Shown: positions 18,110 through 26,756 of the stretch, in pieces | Layout of the letters: the number at the start of each line of letters is the position of its first letter | Position numbering within the stretch: the stretch's first letter is position 1 | DNA from: Pirellulaceae bacterium | Lineage (GTDB): Bacteria > Planctomycetota > Planctomycetia > Pirellulales > Pirellulaceae | DNA length: 64,000 bases | Reading direction: 5' to 3' | NCBI GenBank assembly: GCA_028280445.1 | Contig: JANQLU010000037.1 | Location: forward strand, 186,001-250,000 | Translations under genes and position numbers: made by a program | Notes under the pieces: model-generated | What the model saw: only the letters and a program-made list of their open reading frames with translations | Told to the model about the DNA's origin: nothing | The model's database searches: none

Positions 18110-19315
18110 ATGGATATTCATGAGTTGACCCGCGACCTGTTTGTTAAGAATGATTCAAAGATCGTGATGTTGGTCGCCGATGGTCTCGGCGGTTTACCAC
18201 AATCGCCCGGCGGGAAAACGGAATTGGAAACGGCAGCGACGCCACACCTGGATGCGTTGGCGACGCGAGGAGTTTGCGGCGGATCGATTCCGGTATTTCC
18301 AGGCATCGCACCGGGTAGCGGACCAGGCCATTTGGCGTTGTTTGGTTACGACCCGATTAAATATCGCATCGGCCGCGGTGCGCTCGAAGCGACGGGTATT
18401 GGATTCGAGTTGGCCGATGGCGATGTTGCTGTGCGATGCAATTTTTGCACACTTGATGAAAACGGACTGATTTCTGATCGTCGCGCCGGTCGTATCCCAA
18501 CCGAGCAAAGTGCGCCGATTGCGGAATCGCTTCGCGCTGTTTCGATTGATGGGGTCGAGATTTTTGTTGAACCTGTCAAAGAGCATCGGTTTGTCGTCGT
18601 CTTTCGAGCGCCTGGACTGGCAGGCAATGTTGATGATACGGACCCGCAGCAGACGGGGGTGCCGCCTTTGGCTGCTCAAGCCAACGATGACGCTTCGCGG
18701 AAAACAGCGGCTATCGCCAACGAGTTTATTCGACAAGCCGCCGAGATTCTCCGCGAACAACCGGCTGCCAACGGTTTGACGATGCGCGGGTTTGCTGAAA
18801 AACCCAAATTGCCGACTTACGACGAAGTCTATGGATTGAGTGCCGCAGCTATCGCCGTCTACCCGATGTACAAAGGGCTCGCTCGTTTGGTTGGCATGCA
18901 GTTGGTGGGTCAAGCGAAAACGTTGGACGAACAAATTGAAGCGCTCCAGTCACATTGGGACGATTTCGATTTTTTCTTTATTCATTTCAAGTACACGGAC
19001 AGTACCGGAGAAGATGGCAATTTCGATGAGAAAGTGAAACAGATCGAACGATTGGACGCTGTGATTCCAGCAATCAACCAACTAAGGCCGGATGTGATGA
19101 TCGTGACAGGAGACCACAGCACTCCGGCGCATCTGGCCGCGCACAGTTGGCATCCGGTTCCAACGTTATTGGTTTCCGATGTGTGTCGAACGGATGCGGC
19201 AACTACGTTTGGTGAGCAGCAATGTGTTACCGGTGGTCTGGGCCAATTCGAAGCAAAATATTTGATGTCATTGGCGTTGGGCAATGCAAAACGCATGACC
19301 AAGTATGGTGCTTGA
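18110..19315 (+). CDS. apgM: 2,3-bisphosphoglycerate-independent phosphoglycerate mutase, archaeal type
   Basis: 401 residues. ApgM converts 3-phosphoglycerate to 2-phosphoglycerate and belongs to the alkaline phosphatase superfamily. Features: metal-binding VMLVADGLGGLPQ at 18-30, the ATPHLDALA segment, SGPGHLALFGYDP around the catalytic Ser, IHFKYTDSTGEDGNFDEKV and the terminal metal motif VTGDHSTPAHLAAHSWHPVP. The latter series is diagnostic for ApgM rather than the GpmI type. Divergent from pgi, so two steps of glycolysis share one promoter region. A family B palindrome follows its stop codon by 17 bp. Confidence 0.95.
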   Translation: MDIHELTRDLFVKNDSKIVMLVADGLGGLPQSPGGKTELETAATPHLDALATRGVCGGSIPVFPGIAPGSGPGHLALFGYDPIKYRIGRGALEATGIGFELADGDVAVRCNFCTLDENGLISDRRAGRIPTEQSAPIAESLRAVSIDGVEIFVEPVKEHRFVVVFRAPGLAGNVDDTDPQQTGVPPLAAQANDDASRKTAAIANEFIRQAAEILREQPAANGLTMRGFAEKPKLPTYDEVYGLSAAAIAVYPMYKGLARLVGMQLVGQAKTLDEQIEALQSHWDDFDFFFIHFKYTDSTGEDGNFDEKVKQIERLDAVIPAINQLRPDVMIVTGDHSTPAHLAAHSWHPVPTLLVSDVCRTDAATTFGEQQCVTGGLGQFEAKYLMSLALGNAKRMTKYGA

Positions 19316-19332
19316 GGTTTCATAACCTGGCA

Positions 19333-19389
19333 GTAGGGCCGGTTCCTACCGGCCGTTTTGTTAGATTGGCCGGTGGGAACCGGCCCTAC
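19333..19389. repeat. family B palindrome (GTAGGGCCGGTTCCTACCGG)
   Basis: Left arm 19333-19354 and right arm GGCCGGTGGGAACCGGCCCT through 19389, with a 13-bp AT-rich loop. One base differs between arms. It stands just after apgM, where it could fold in the mRNA tail. Confidence 0.92.
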
Positions 19390-19474
19390 GGATAGCTAGC
19401 ACTCTCTGATTTCTATTGATGCAATCGGATCTTTTCGCCACACTCTGCAGGCCCCAGCATGGAGTTTGAGCGGG

Positions 19475-20089
19475 ATGCGACGAATTGGTTGTTTTGTAAT
19501 CGTGATTGCTTTGTCAGCCGTTACCGGTTGCCAGTGGTTTCGTGCGCGGACACCCGACTATGCGTCAATGAATCTTCCGACCAACAACCCAATTTTTGTT
19601 CCCTATGTCGACCGCAACGTCATCATGGACCAGGTGTCCGATGAACTGGACGACTATTTCCGAATCAAGCATGAACAACGTATTCGGCTGGCTGATAACA
19701 TTTTGACCGAAGGCTGGATTAAAACGTATCCTCAAATTGGATCTTCATTGATTGAACCTTGGCGACGGGATTCAACGCCCGGTTATGAAAAACTCTTTAG
19801 TACGTTACAGACGGTCCGGCGATTTGCCAAAGTCCGCGTGATCCCGGTGGCCAATGGCTACAACGTCGACGTCAAAGTTTACAAAGAGCTCGAAGATTTG
19901 CCGCAGCCTCAAAATTCAAACGTTTCCGGCAATTTTTTGCGTCACGACAATACTTTGGATTTTTACGAAGGTGAAGATCCCAGCCAGCCAGTTAACCCGG
20001 GATGGGTTCCGTTGGGCCGCGATTTCTCACTGGAACAGAGAATTGCGAAGAATATTTTCAATCGAATTCAAGACTGTTGTGAGCGTTAA
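19475..20089 (+). CDS. putative lipoprotein of unknown function
   Basis: 204 residues from the ATG at 19475 (a TTG three codons earlier is possible). A lipobox, ALSAVTGC, ends a short hydrophobic signal so the mature protein would be lipid-anchored at Cys19. The body (YVDRNVIMDQVSDELDDYF, GWIKTYPQIGSSLIEPWRRD, VRVIPVANGYNVDVKVYKEL) is mixed alpha/beta and has no motif I recognise. Similar lipoproteins occur in planctomycetes with no known role. The gene stands alone between a family B repeat and the pseudouridine synthase gene. Confidence 0.8.
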   Translation: MRRIGCFVIVIALSAVTGCQWFRARTPDYASMNLPTNNPIFVPYVDRNVIMDQVSDELDDYFRIKHEQRIRLADNILTEGWIKTYPQIGSSLIEPWRRDSTPGYEKLFSTLQTVRRFAKVRVIPVANGYNVDVKVYKELEDLPQPQNSNVSGNFLRHDNTLDFYEGEDPSQPVNPGWVPLGRDFSLEQRIAKNIFNRIQDCCER

Positions 20090-20238
20090 TCGGCAACGCG
20101 CCCCTGCCGCTGTTTGGATTTCCGACTAGAATTGAGTTGATCGGATAACCAATACTCAATTGCCTGCGAACCTGCGGTCGCCTCAGGCTCTCCCAAACGA
20201 CGTCACAATTCGGCGTTTTATCTCAGAAAGAATCCATC

Positions 20239-21459
20239 GTGGCCAAAAAACGCCCGTTCAAGCAGCGTCCTACACCAACACGCTTGAAGAAAAAAAACAA
20301 ATCGAAACGAAAGTTGTCGACCGAATCAGACCAACCGGATTCGTTGTCCAAACCGGTGCGTCTGCAGCGCATTTTGGCCAACGCCGGGTTCGGCAGTCGC
20401 CGCGAATGTGAAGAGTTGATCACAGAAGGACGCGTCCAAGTCGACGACAAAGTTGTTCAGACACTCGGCGCGTCGGCGAATCCAGACACGCAAAAGATTT
20501 TCGTTGATGGTCAGAAAGTCAAATTCGCACGTCGGCAGTATTTTGCACTCAACAAACCACCGGGCGTTCTGTCGACCAGTAAAGACCCTTCGGGACGCAC
20601 CAAGGCTATCGATTTGATTCAAACCGATCAACGCATTTTTACTGTTGGTCGTCTCGACAAAGCGAGTGAAGGTTTGATCATCGTTACCAACGACGGTGAT
20701 TTTGCAAATTTGCTAATGCATCCGCGATACGGAGTGGAAAAAACCTATCACGTCCACGTGGCGGGAAATCCGCAGATGGCCGATTTGAAAATGTTGCGAG
20801 ATGGAGTCTATCTGGCCGAAGGGTTTGCCAAAGTTGAGCGGATCAAGATCCGCAAACGCCGCAAGAACTATACTGAGTTGGAGATGGTTCTGGACGAAGG
20901 CCGCAATCGTGAAATCCGTCGGCTGTTAGCTCGTATCGGCCACAAAGTGCTTCGACTCAGACGCGTTGCCATTGGTCCATTTAAATTGGGCGAGATTCCT
21001 GTCGGTGCTCATCGTCGATTGACGCGCGATGAAATCGAAATGCTGCGCGAGACCGCTTTGAACTCAGCCGGCTCGTCTCATCAACGACATCGAAAAAATG
21101 TGCGAGCAAAATCGCGAGATAATGTGGAAACCGATCGCGATCAATATCGAGGCCGAACCAAACAGGGTTCGAAAAAGCGAAAACCTGCGGAAAGAGAAAA
21201 AAAGAAATCTTTTGGGGCGAAGAAGAAATCTTTTGGATCTCGCAGCGGTGCGTCGGGAAACCGCAAAAAGAAAAAAACGGTTCGCGGCAAACTTTCGACT
21301 TCCAGCTCTCGTTCCAAAAAGAAGTCCAAACGCAGTTCTGATGCGGCAGGCGGTGCGTCGTCTCCAAATTCCCGTCGCGGTGCCGGTCGGGTTACGAAAC
21401 AGCGTTCGACCAAGGCCAATAAAAAACGCCCACAACGAAAATCTCGCGGTAGGCGTTAA
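20239..21459 (+). CDS. RluB/RsuA-family pseudouridine synthase with long basic tail
   Basis: 406 residues from a GTG start. An N-terminal Lys/Arg-rich lead is followed by an S4 RNA-binding domain (VRLQRILANAGFGSRRECEE, 34-80), and the synthase domain with ALNKPPGVLST, the catalytic motif VGRLDKASEGLIIVTNDGD (Asp in GRLDKAS) and EMVLDEGRNREIRRLLA. The enzyme isomerises a uridine in rRNA, by family most likely 23S (RluB) but the exact site cannot be read. The last 130 residues are almost only Lys, Arg, Ser and Gly, a disordered tail absent in E. coli RluB. Convergent with rpsT, 18 bp apart. Confidence 0.92.
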   Translation: MAKKRPFKQRPTPTRLKKKNKSKRKLSTESDQPDSLSKPVRLQRILANAGFGSRRECEELITEGRVQVDDKVVQTLGASANPDTQKIFVDGQKVKFARRQYFALNKPPGVLSTSKDPSGRTKAIDLIQTDQRIFTVGRLDKASEGLIIVTNDGDFANLLMHPRYGVEKTYHVHVAGNPQMADLKMLRDGVYLAEGFAKVERIKIRKRRKNYTELEMVLDEGRNREIRRLLARIGHKVLRLRRVAIGPFKLGEIPVGAHRRLTRDEIEMLRETALNSAGSSHQRHRKNVRAKSRDNVETDRDQYRGRTKQGSKKRKPAEREKKKSFGAKKKSFGSRSGASGNRKKKKTVRGKLSTSSSRSKKKSKRSSDAAGGASSPNSRRGAGRVTKQRSTKANKKRPQRKSRGRR

Positions 21460-21477
21460 TGTTTGATTCTCAGGATC

Positions 21478-21753
21478 TTATGATCCGGCCGCTTTGGCTT
21501 TTTTGATGATCCGTTGCAAGCGTGATTTTTTGCGTGCCGTCGAGTTTTTGTGAAGAACCCCTTTACTGCCAGCCTGATCCAGTTTTTTGGCGGCAATCTT
21601 GTATTCCTCTTCTGCCGTTGCAATGTCGCCAGATTCTGCTGCGGAAATAACTTTTTTCATCTGGGTTCTGACCGCAGATTTCAACGATCGATTATGAGTG
21701 CGACGAACAACATTTTGACGGAGTCGCTTTTTGGCACTGGCAGTGTTTGGCAT
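21478..21753 (-). CDS. rpsT: 30S ribosomal protein S20
   Basis: 91 residues from the ATG at 21753 (MPNTASAKKRLRQNVVRRTH). S20 binds the 5' domain of 16S rRNA. The repeated-helix pattern RSLKSAVRTQMKKVI, AAEEEYKIAAKKLDQAGSKG-type spacing and the terminal STARKKSRLQRIIKKA are textbook S20. Upstream in-frame codons are not expected to be translated. A repeat-rich 722-bp region separates it from the divergent rho-like gene. Confidence 0.96.
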   Translation of the reverse strand: MPNTASAKKRLRQNVVRRTHNRSLKSAVRTQMKKVISAAESGDIATAEEEYKIAAKKLDQAGSKGVLHKNSTARKKSRLQRIIKKAKAAGS

Positions 21754-21968
21754 TATGTTTTTCGATACAAATTCTAAATTCTGGAAAAGTTGCGAATCGA
21801 ATAATATCCAGGATTTGGCCCTCATTGTCTAGGCTTAATTTGGAAAACATCGGGGGACGAATCGCGAAGTTTTTCACTGGTTTTGCTCGGCTGCCGATTT
21901 GCGGACTAATGAACCGATTCACCTGGGCAGATTGTGAGTTTTTGCGGAGTTTTTTAGCTCGAAATCTG

Positions 21969-22024
21969 GTAGGGCCGGTTCCCACCGGCCGTTCGTTGGA
22001 TTGGCCGGTGGGAACCGGCCCTAC
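21969..22024. repeat. family B palindrome
   Basis: Two perfect arms: GTAGGGCCGGTTCCCACCGG... from 21969 and its complement ending GGCCCTAC at 22024, loop about 12 bp. Confidence 0.93.
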
Positions 22025-22214
22025 TTTGGTGCTATGTCCCGAAATTCAAATAAAGTGAACCTTTTGGATTCCTACACCTCTGTAACGATAACGGCTCTCT
22101 AGAACCCCACATTTCGATTTTGTGGCGAGTTTCTACCTCTGCCATTTCTCTGGTCAGAGCCGCCACGTGTTCGCTCGACCCCGCCATCGTTGCTGCCCAA
22201 TTTCGTGACCAATC

Positions 22215-22311
22215 GTAGGGCCGGTTCCCACCGGCCGTTTGTGATTGGCCTTTCTCGAATTTGGCCGTTCGTGAAACGGTTTGTGGATTGGCCGGTGGGA
22301 ACCGGCCCTAC
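22215..22311. repeat. family B palindrome with expanded loop
   Basis: Left arm from 22215, right arm 22290-22311. The 53-bp spacer holds further partial copies (ATTGGCC, GGCCGTTCGTGAAAC), as if two elements had recombined. Confidence 0.9.
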
Positions 22312-22330
22312 CTGGGTGGGCGAAGCAATC

Positions 22331-22361
22331 GTGAACCGGCGGCTAGCGCCTTGCCGCTCAC
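22331..22361. repeat. family A half-element
   Basis: Right arm only, TGAACCGGCGGCTAGCGCCT then TGCCGCTCAC, placed between two family B elements. Confidence 0.85.
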
Positions 22362-22429
22362 AGGACCAGCTCTCACCGTGCCGCAATGTGGTGTTTGTTT
22401 GGTCAGGCCTCACGGCCAATCCAATAACC

Positions 22430-22451
22430 GGCCGGTGGGAACCGGCCCTAC
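22430..22451. repeat. family B half-element
   Basis: Right arm GGCCGGTGGGAACCGGCCCT plus AC; a decayed left arm (ACGGCCAATCC) precedes it. It ends 24 bp before the rho-like start codon, so it would sit in the 5' untranslated region. Confidence 0.85.
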
Positions 22452-22475
22452 TTTTTTTACCCACGAGGAGATTTT

Positions 22476-23699
22476 ATGTCCCGAAAAAAATTTATTCATC
22501 AACGTTCGCAAGGTCGCAACTCCAGCCAGAATCAGTTTTCCAAGGCTCATTCGACGCCACGAACTTGTGGCTGTACCGGTGTGCTCGAATTGCATCCGAA
22601 CGGATATGGCTTTCTCCGCCGAGCGGAAAAAGGTTTAGCGCGATCGTCTGACGATGTGTACGTTTCCCGACAGATGGTCGCAGAGTTCGAATTAAAGGAG
22701 GGCGCATTGATTTCTGGCTTGGCTGAACAGCGACGAGGATCAGGTTCCCGGCTCAAACGCATTATCGAAATCGAATCGCAATCGCCCGAATTCTATCGGA
22801 GCGGTATAAGTTTTGATGAGCGAACGCCGCAAAACCCCGACCAGTGGTTGAGGTTGGAACATGACGATGGCCCGTTGGCGATGCGAGTCCTCGATCTGTT
22901 GTGTCCGATTGCCAAAGGCCAGCGGGCGCTAATTGCCTCGCCGCCCCGCGCTGGAAAGACAACTTTGCTCAAACAAATCGGCGCCAGTATTTCCAGAAAT
23001 CATCCCGAAGTCGAACTGATCGGATTGTTGGTCGATGAACGCCCCGAAGAGGTGACTGAAATCAGGAGCGAATTGAATGGTCAAGTTTTTGCCAGCAGCA
23101 TCGACCAAACCGTTGAGAGTCATGCGAGACTGTCCCAGTTCGTGATGAAACGTTGCCAACGGATGGCCGAGGCTGGAAGAGATGTTTTCTTGCTGGTCGA
23201 TTCACTGACGCGGATGGCGCGGGCTTTCAACAAACTGCAACGAAATGTTGGTCCAGTTGGAACTGGCGGTTTGAACATTCGAGCACTCGACATTCCTAAA
23301 AACATCTTTGCCTCGGCTCGCAATTTTCGCGAAGGCGGATCTCTGACGATTGTCGCATCGGTATTGATCGAAACGCAAAATCGAATGGATGATGTGATTT
23401 TTCGTGAGTTCAAAGGAACTGGAAATCTGGATCTGGTTCTGGATCAAACGATTGCTGAACATCGAATTTGGCCGGCGGTGGACATTACTTCATCGGCGAC
23501 GCGTCGAATCGAACTGATTCATGATGCAGCGACACACCGCGTCGCCACGGCACTGCGCAGAACTTTGTCGACCCTTAATCCTAAAACCGCGATCGAGCAA
23601 CTGGTCGAACAGCTTGCCAAATTTCCGTCGAACGACGCATTTGTGCAAGTGATTGGTGGCAAGCTGAATTTAGAACAAGACCATCGACGCTATTTTTGA
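22476..23699 (+). CDS. rho: Rho-family transcription terminator, N-terminally short
   Basis: 407 residues. Rho is a hexameric RNA helicase that ends transcription on untranslated RNA. Present are a cold-shock-like RNA-binding domain (GVLELHPNGYGFLRRAE, 35-100), Walker A PPRAGKTT (156-163), LLVDERPEEVTEI (185-197), Walker B VFLLVDSLTRMARAFN and the R-loop EFKGTGN. The helical N-terminal subdomain of normal Rho is missing, replaced by a 30-residue Ser/Gln/Arg stretch. The nucleotide-near segment ALVDTGSKMDEV of usual Rho reads VLIETQNRMDDV here, and IDITRSGTRKEELL reads VDITSSATRRIELI. It may be a paralog rather than the housekeeping Rho. Its end overlaps the convergent gene by 10 bp. Confidence 0.88.
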   Translation: MSRKKFIHQRSQGRNSSQNQFSKAHSTPRTCGCTGVLELHPNGYGFLRRAEKGLARSSDDVYVSRQMVAEFELKEGALISGLAEQRRGSGSRLKRIIEIESQSPEFYRSGISFDERTPQNPDQWLRLEHDDGPLAMRVLDLLCPIAKGQRALIASPPRAGKTTLLKQIGASISRNHPEVELIGLLVDERPEEVTEIRSELNGQVFASSIDQTVESHARLSQFVMKRCQRMAEAGRDVFLLVDSLTRMARAFNKLQRNVGPVGTGGLNIRALDIPKNIFASARNFREGGSLTIVASVLIETQNRMDDVIFREFKGTGNLDLVLDQTIAEHRIWPAVDITSSATRRIELIHDAATHRVATALRRTLSTLNPKTAIEQLVEQLAKFPSNDAFVQVIGGKLNLEQDHRRYF

Positions 23700-24736
23700 T
23701 AAATCGGCAAATAGCCTTTGTCGATTTGCATGATGATCAAATTACAGGCCGTTGTATATGTCGGCGAAATGTTACCGGTCCACGAACCGTTGGCCTGTTG
23801 TTCTTTGGCCAATTTCGCATAAAGTTTATCGCGAAACGGATGCCAAACCTTGTCGCCTTGTCGATAGACCACCTGAGAGTAGTACAAATAGGTGTACTGC
23901 CAATGTCCGGAATGCGACGTCAGGTTGTGCATTTTTTTCTTGCAATATTTCCACATTTCGGGGATGTGTTTGCTTTTGTAGTCCCCAGCGTTGTAGAGCG
24001 CTGCCAAAGCGGCGGCGGTGATGGCCGGGCGCGATGAACCGCGGTTTCGCGAACTGTAGGAAATACCTCCATCTTTGTTTTTACATTTGTAGATATAGTT
24101 TTTGGCGGCTTCGATTGCTTTTTTGGGTACCTTCAGTCCGGCGTTACGGCAACCACGTAAACCTTGAACTTGAGTGATCGTAGTTGACCCTTCGTCAAAC
24201 GTGCTGTTGTCTTTCGCGCTGACATATCCCCAGCCGCCAGCTTTTGTTTGCGCATCGACGCTGAACTTGACCGCTTTCTCCAAACATTCCACCAATTCTT
24301 CGCGGCGGTCCGAATCTTCTTCTTCGCCCAATACCTGAGACAGAAACAGCATGGAAAATCCGTGACCGTAGGTATAGCGATCGTCTCGATTTTTATCGCC
24401 AATCAAGCCGGACTTTTTGTCTTGGCGAGCGATGAGGTAGTCCACGGTTCGTCGAATGTTTTTTGAGTAGGGACCCTGGGTGGTCGTCGACCCGGAACAA
24501 ATCAGCGCGGTCCCGGCCAGCGCGGTGATTGCCGTGGGATAACTTTTCTGTGGCCAATAACCATTTTTATTTTGTTTGCCCGCCAGCCATTTCAGTCCTT
24601 TGTCAATCGTTTTGTCCCATTTGTCTGCAGGAGCATATTCGGCACCGGCTGCATCGGCCAAACCGAAACTGGCAACCGCACCGCAGAAAGCGGTTGCACC
24701 AAGGGAACAACGGACCAAAGCGTCTCGACGATTCAT
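23690..24736 (-). CDS. Tat-exported terpene-cyclase/prenyltransferase-fold protein
   Basis: 348 residues from the ATG at 24736, which gives a twin-arginine signal (MNRRDALVRCSLGATAFCGA). The mature part is an alpha/alpha-toroid with repeated GxW-type helices: GLKWLAGKQNKNGYWPQ, VDYLIARQDKKSGLIG, AVKFSVDAQTKAGGWGYVS, YIYKCKNKDGGISY and LAKEQQANGSWTG. This fold is shared by squalene-hopene cyclases and prenyltransferases. The catalytic DxDD motif of cyclases is not seen, so I infer a non-enzymatic or polysaccharide/peptide-binding role. Folded export by Tat is consistent with a compact barrel. Families of this kind are abundant in planctomycetes. Confidence 0.85.
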   Translation of the reverse strand: MNRRDALVRCSLGATAFCGAVASFGLADAAGAEYAPADKWDKTIDKGLKWLAGKQNKNGYWPQKSYPTAITALAGTALICSGSTTTQGPYSKNIRRTVDYLIARQDKKSGLIGDKNRDDRYTYGHGFSMLFLSQVLGEEEDSDRREELVECLEKAVKFSVDAQTKAGGWGYVSAKDNSTFDEGSTTITQVQGLRGCRNAGLKVPKKAIEAAKNYIYKCKNKDGGISYSSRNRGSSRPAITAAALAALYNAGDYKSKHIPEMWKYCKKKMHNLTSHSGHWQYTYLYYSQVVYRQGDKVWHPFRDKLYAKLAKEQQANGSWTGNISPTYTTACNLIIMQIDKGYLPIYQK

Positions 24737-25053
24737 GGAAGACATCACGACTCGATTCTCAAAAACAATGCAAAAAGCTTACAGATATTTTAGCAAATCA
24801 GGTTTGCAAAAGTACATTGGAAAGTCTGGATCTGGTGGTAAACCAGGAATTACGGGGGATCTGTATAACATTACTTCCCGAAGGGTGTGGCCGGGCACAC
24901 TGAGCCACAGCGAGCCAGGAAAACGATTTCAAAATCGACACGTGGTTTTAGGATCGCAAGGGGGAGCGTATTTCGTCACAGATTCCACGTATTTGATTTA
25001 TTGCATAGTGGCAAAGAAAGGATCGTAAAAATCAATGGAACACGTCCAAAAAA
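24737..25053. other. intergenic gap, no feature recognised
   Basis: About 317 bp between two minus-strand genes. No repeat, RNA or convincing frame was found; a 150-codon plus-strand frame reaching from 24576 into it is mostly antisense to the Tat protein. Confidence 0.5.
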
Positions 25054-25260
25054 TTAGACTTGCTCCCGATAAGTTTTCCAGCTCATCAAGCCTAACCCGA
25101 ATGCGCAAACGGCAAAGATCAAATCCATGATTTTGTTGGCGCCACGAAACGGCGCGAGGGTCCGCGTTGCTTCCATCGATCCCAATACAAGATCGAGTGC
25201 AAAAAACAACAGGACGATAAATGATATTACCAATGCGGTAATACAAAGTGCCTTGGGCAT
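25054..25260 (-). CDS. small two-helix membrane protein
   Basis: 68 residues: two hydrophobic helices (ALCITALVISFIVLLFFALDLV and IMDLIFAVCAFGLGLMSWK) joined by a short loop with GSMEATRTLAPFRGANK. From memory, proteins of this layout ending in SWxTxREQ are frequent and conserved in planctomycetes, with no known function. It has no operon partner; a 253-bp gap of no recognised content separates it from the divergent aminotransferase gene. Confidence 0.75.
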   Translation of the reverse strand: MPKALCITALVISFIVLLFFALDLVLGSMEATRTLAPFRGANKIMDLIFAVCAFGLGLMSWKTYREQV

Positions 25261-25513
25261 TCAGACTGTTCCTTGGGCTCTGTTGACTGCCTGTGATTCG
25301 CTCATATGATCCAAGCGGTATCTAAGGTAGTATAATTGGCCGATATACGATGTCACGCCGATGTAATCAGACAATTTCGCATGTATTTCAAAATCCACTA
25401 AATCAATTCGGGTTCTAACGTGGCGGGAAGTGACGAGTTCGTGAAATTGCTGATTGTAGCGGTTTTTCCAGTGATTTAAACCGCCGAGCCATCCCAATTA
25501 TGAGGACATATTC

Positions 25514-26707
25514 ATGACGATTTCGGCCTCCGAGGCTACTTCTAATTCTACCTCAGATCAATCAAAAGACTGGAATTCGTTTCGTAAGTCCATGCCAGTC
25601 ACCGAAAAATGGTCCTATCTCGACCATGCGGCAGTGGCTCCGCTGCCCCAACCATCGGCCGCTTGGATTAACAAATGGATGACGGAAAGCTTGACTGAGG
25701 GGGACGTCGTCTGGGGCAGTTGGGCAGCACGACTGGAAGAAATTCGGGCGACGGCCGCCGAAATTATCGGTGCTGACACAACCGAAATGGCCTTTGTCGC
25801 CAATACGACTTTTGGCATTAATCTGGTTTCCGACGGTTTTTGCTGGAATGAGGGCGACAATATCGTCTTGCCGGATCATGAATTTCCGTCCAATGTTTAT
25901 CCTTGGATGGCATTGGAAAAACGCGGGGTCGAAGTCCGCATTGTCGAACTCGATGGCGACAAAATCTGTCCCCAGCGGATCGCGGATGCGTGCGATGATC
26001 GCACCCGGATTGTCGCGGCTAGTTGGGTTGGCTACGCCAGCGGCTATCGAATTGATGTCGCCGAGTTGGCGGAAGTCGCGCATCAAGCGGGAGCTTTGTT
26101 TTTTCTCGATGCGATTCAAGGCATGGGTGTTTTTCCCATCGATGTCAAAGCGTCCAACGTTGATTTTCTGGCAGCAGACGGCCACAAATGGATGCTGGGT
26201 CCCGAAGGCGCCGGATTGTTTTATGTGGCCCAGGAACATCTCGATAAACTTCGACCGATGAATGTCGGTTGGAATAGCGTCAAGCAAGGCAACGATTTTT
26301 CGAATGTGAAACTCGATATCCGTGACTCGGCGTTGCGCTACGAAGGCGGCTCGCCCAATATGGTCGGCAATTTTGGCTTAGGCGGCAGCCTCGATTTGTT
26401 GAAACAATTTGGTTTGGCCAAAGATCAATCGGCGGTCGGCGATCGCGTGTTGGAAAATTCTCGCAAGTTGCATGAACAATTGATCAATGCCGGAGCCAAC
26501 GTGTTTAGTACGGCCGACGCCGATTGCGGGTCTGGAATCGTCTCGTTTGAGATTCCCGGCAAACCCTCGGATCAAATGCGGCAAGAGTTTCTCAAGCGGA
26601 AAATCGTGACCAGTTTCCGCGGCGGGAAATTGCGGGCCAGTATCCATTGTTACAACGACGATTCGGACATCGCACGGGTAATTGATGCCGTCAACGAACT
26701 CAAATAG
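25514..26707 (+). CDS. class V aminotransferase / cysteine desulfurase-like PLP enzyme
   Basis: 397 residues, PLP fold type I. The cofactor Lys is K225 in ADGHKWMLGPEGAG; the PLP-phosphate and Asp elements FVANTTFGINLV (94-105) and FFLDAIQGMGVFPID (196-210) precede it. The arrangement and the LDHAAVAPLP start match isopenicillin-N epimerase-like and selenocysteine-lyase-like members. No active-site Cys of a true cysteine desulfurase can be located in the usual loop (the region after residue 320 has DADCGSGIV), so the reaction stays open. It reads toward coaD, 49 bp away, and probably shares its transcript. Confidence 0.88.
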   Translation: MTISASEATSNSTSDQSKDWNSFRKSMPVTEKWSYLDHAAVAPLPQPSAAWINKWMTESLTEGDVVWGSWAARLEEIRATAAEIIGADTTEMAFVANTTFGINLVSDGFCWNEGDNIVLPDHEFPSNVYPWMALEKRGVEVRIVELDGDKICPQRIADACDDRTRIVAASWVGYASGYRIDVAELAEVAHQAGALFFLDAIQGMGVFPIDVKASNVDFLAADGHKWMLGPEGAGLFYVAQEHLDKLRPMNVGWNSVKQGNDFSNVKLDIRDSALRYEGGSPNMVGNFGLGGSLDLLKQFGLAKDQSAVGDRVLENSRKLHEQLINAGANVFSTADADCGSGIVSFEIPGKPSDQMRQEFLKRKIVTSFRGGKLRASIHCYNDDSDIARVIDAVNELK

Positions 26708-26756
26708 AGTTTGTCGTTGAATATTCGTCATCTGAATCCCGGCGAGGACACTTTCC

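Larger units (their letters stand above)
21754..22475. other. 722-bp divergent gap crowded with palindromes
   Basis: Region between the rpsT and rho-like starts. It contains two full family B elements, one family B half and one family A half, all listed separately. Apparent reading frames of 120-150 codons here are formed by the repeats and are not taken as genes. Both promoters must lie inside or between the repeats. Confidence 0.75.

Noticed and set aside
22099..22651. Frames of 120-153 codons between rpsT and the rho-like gene
   Set aside because: They are translations of repeat arms (for example WPVGTGPT and RRLAPCRS) that recur wherever the repeats occur.
25261..25497. 78-codon minus-strand frame ahead of the small membrane protein gene
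   Set aside because: No ribosome site or family resemblance, and it lies where the promoter of the next gene should be.
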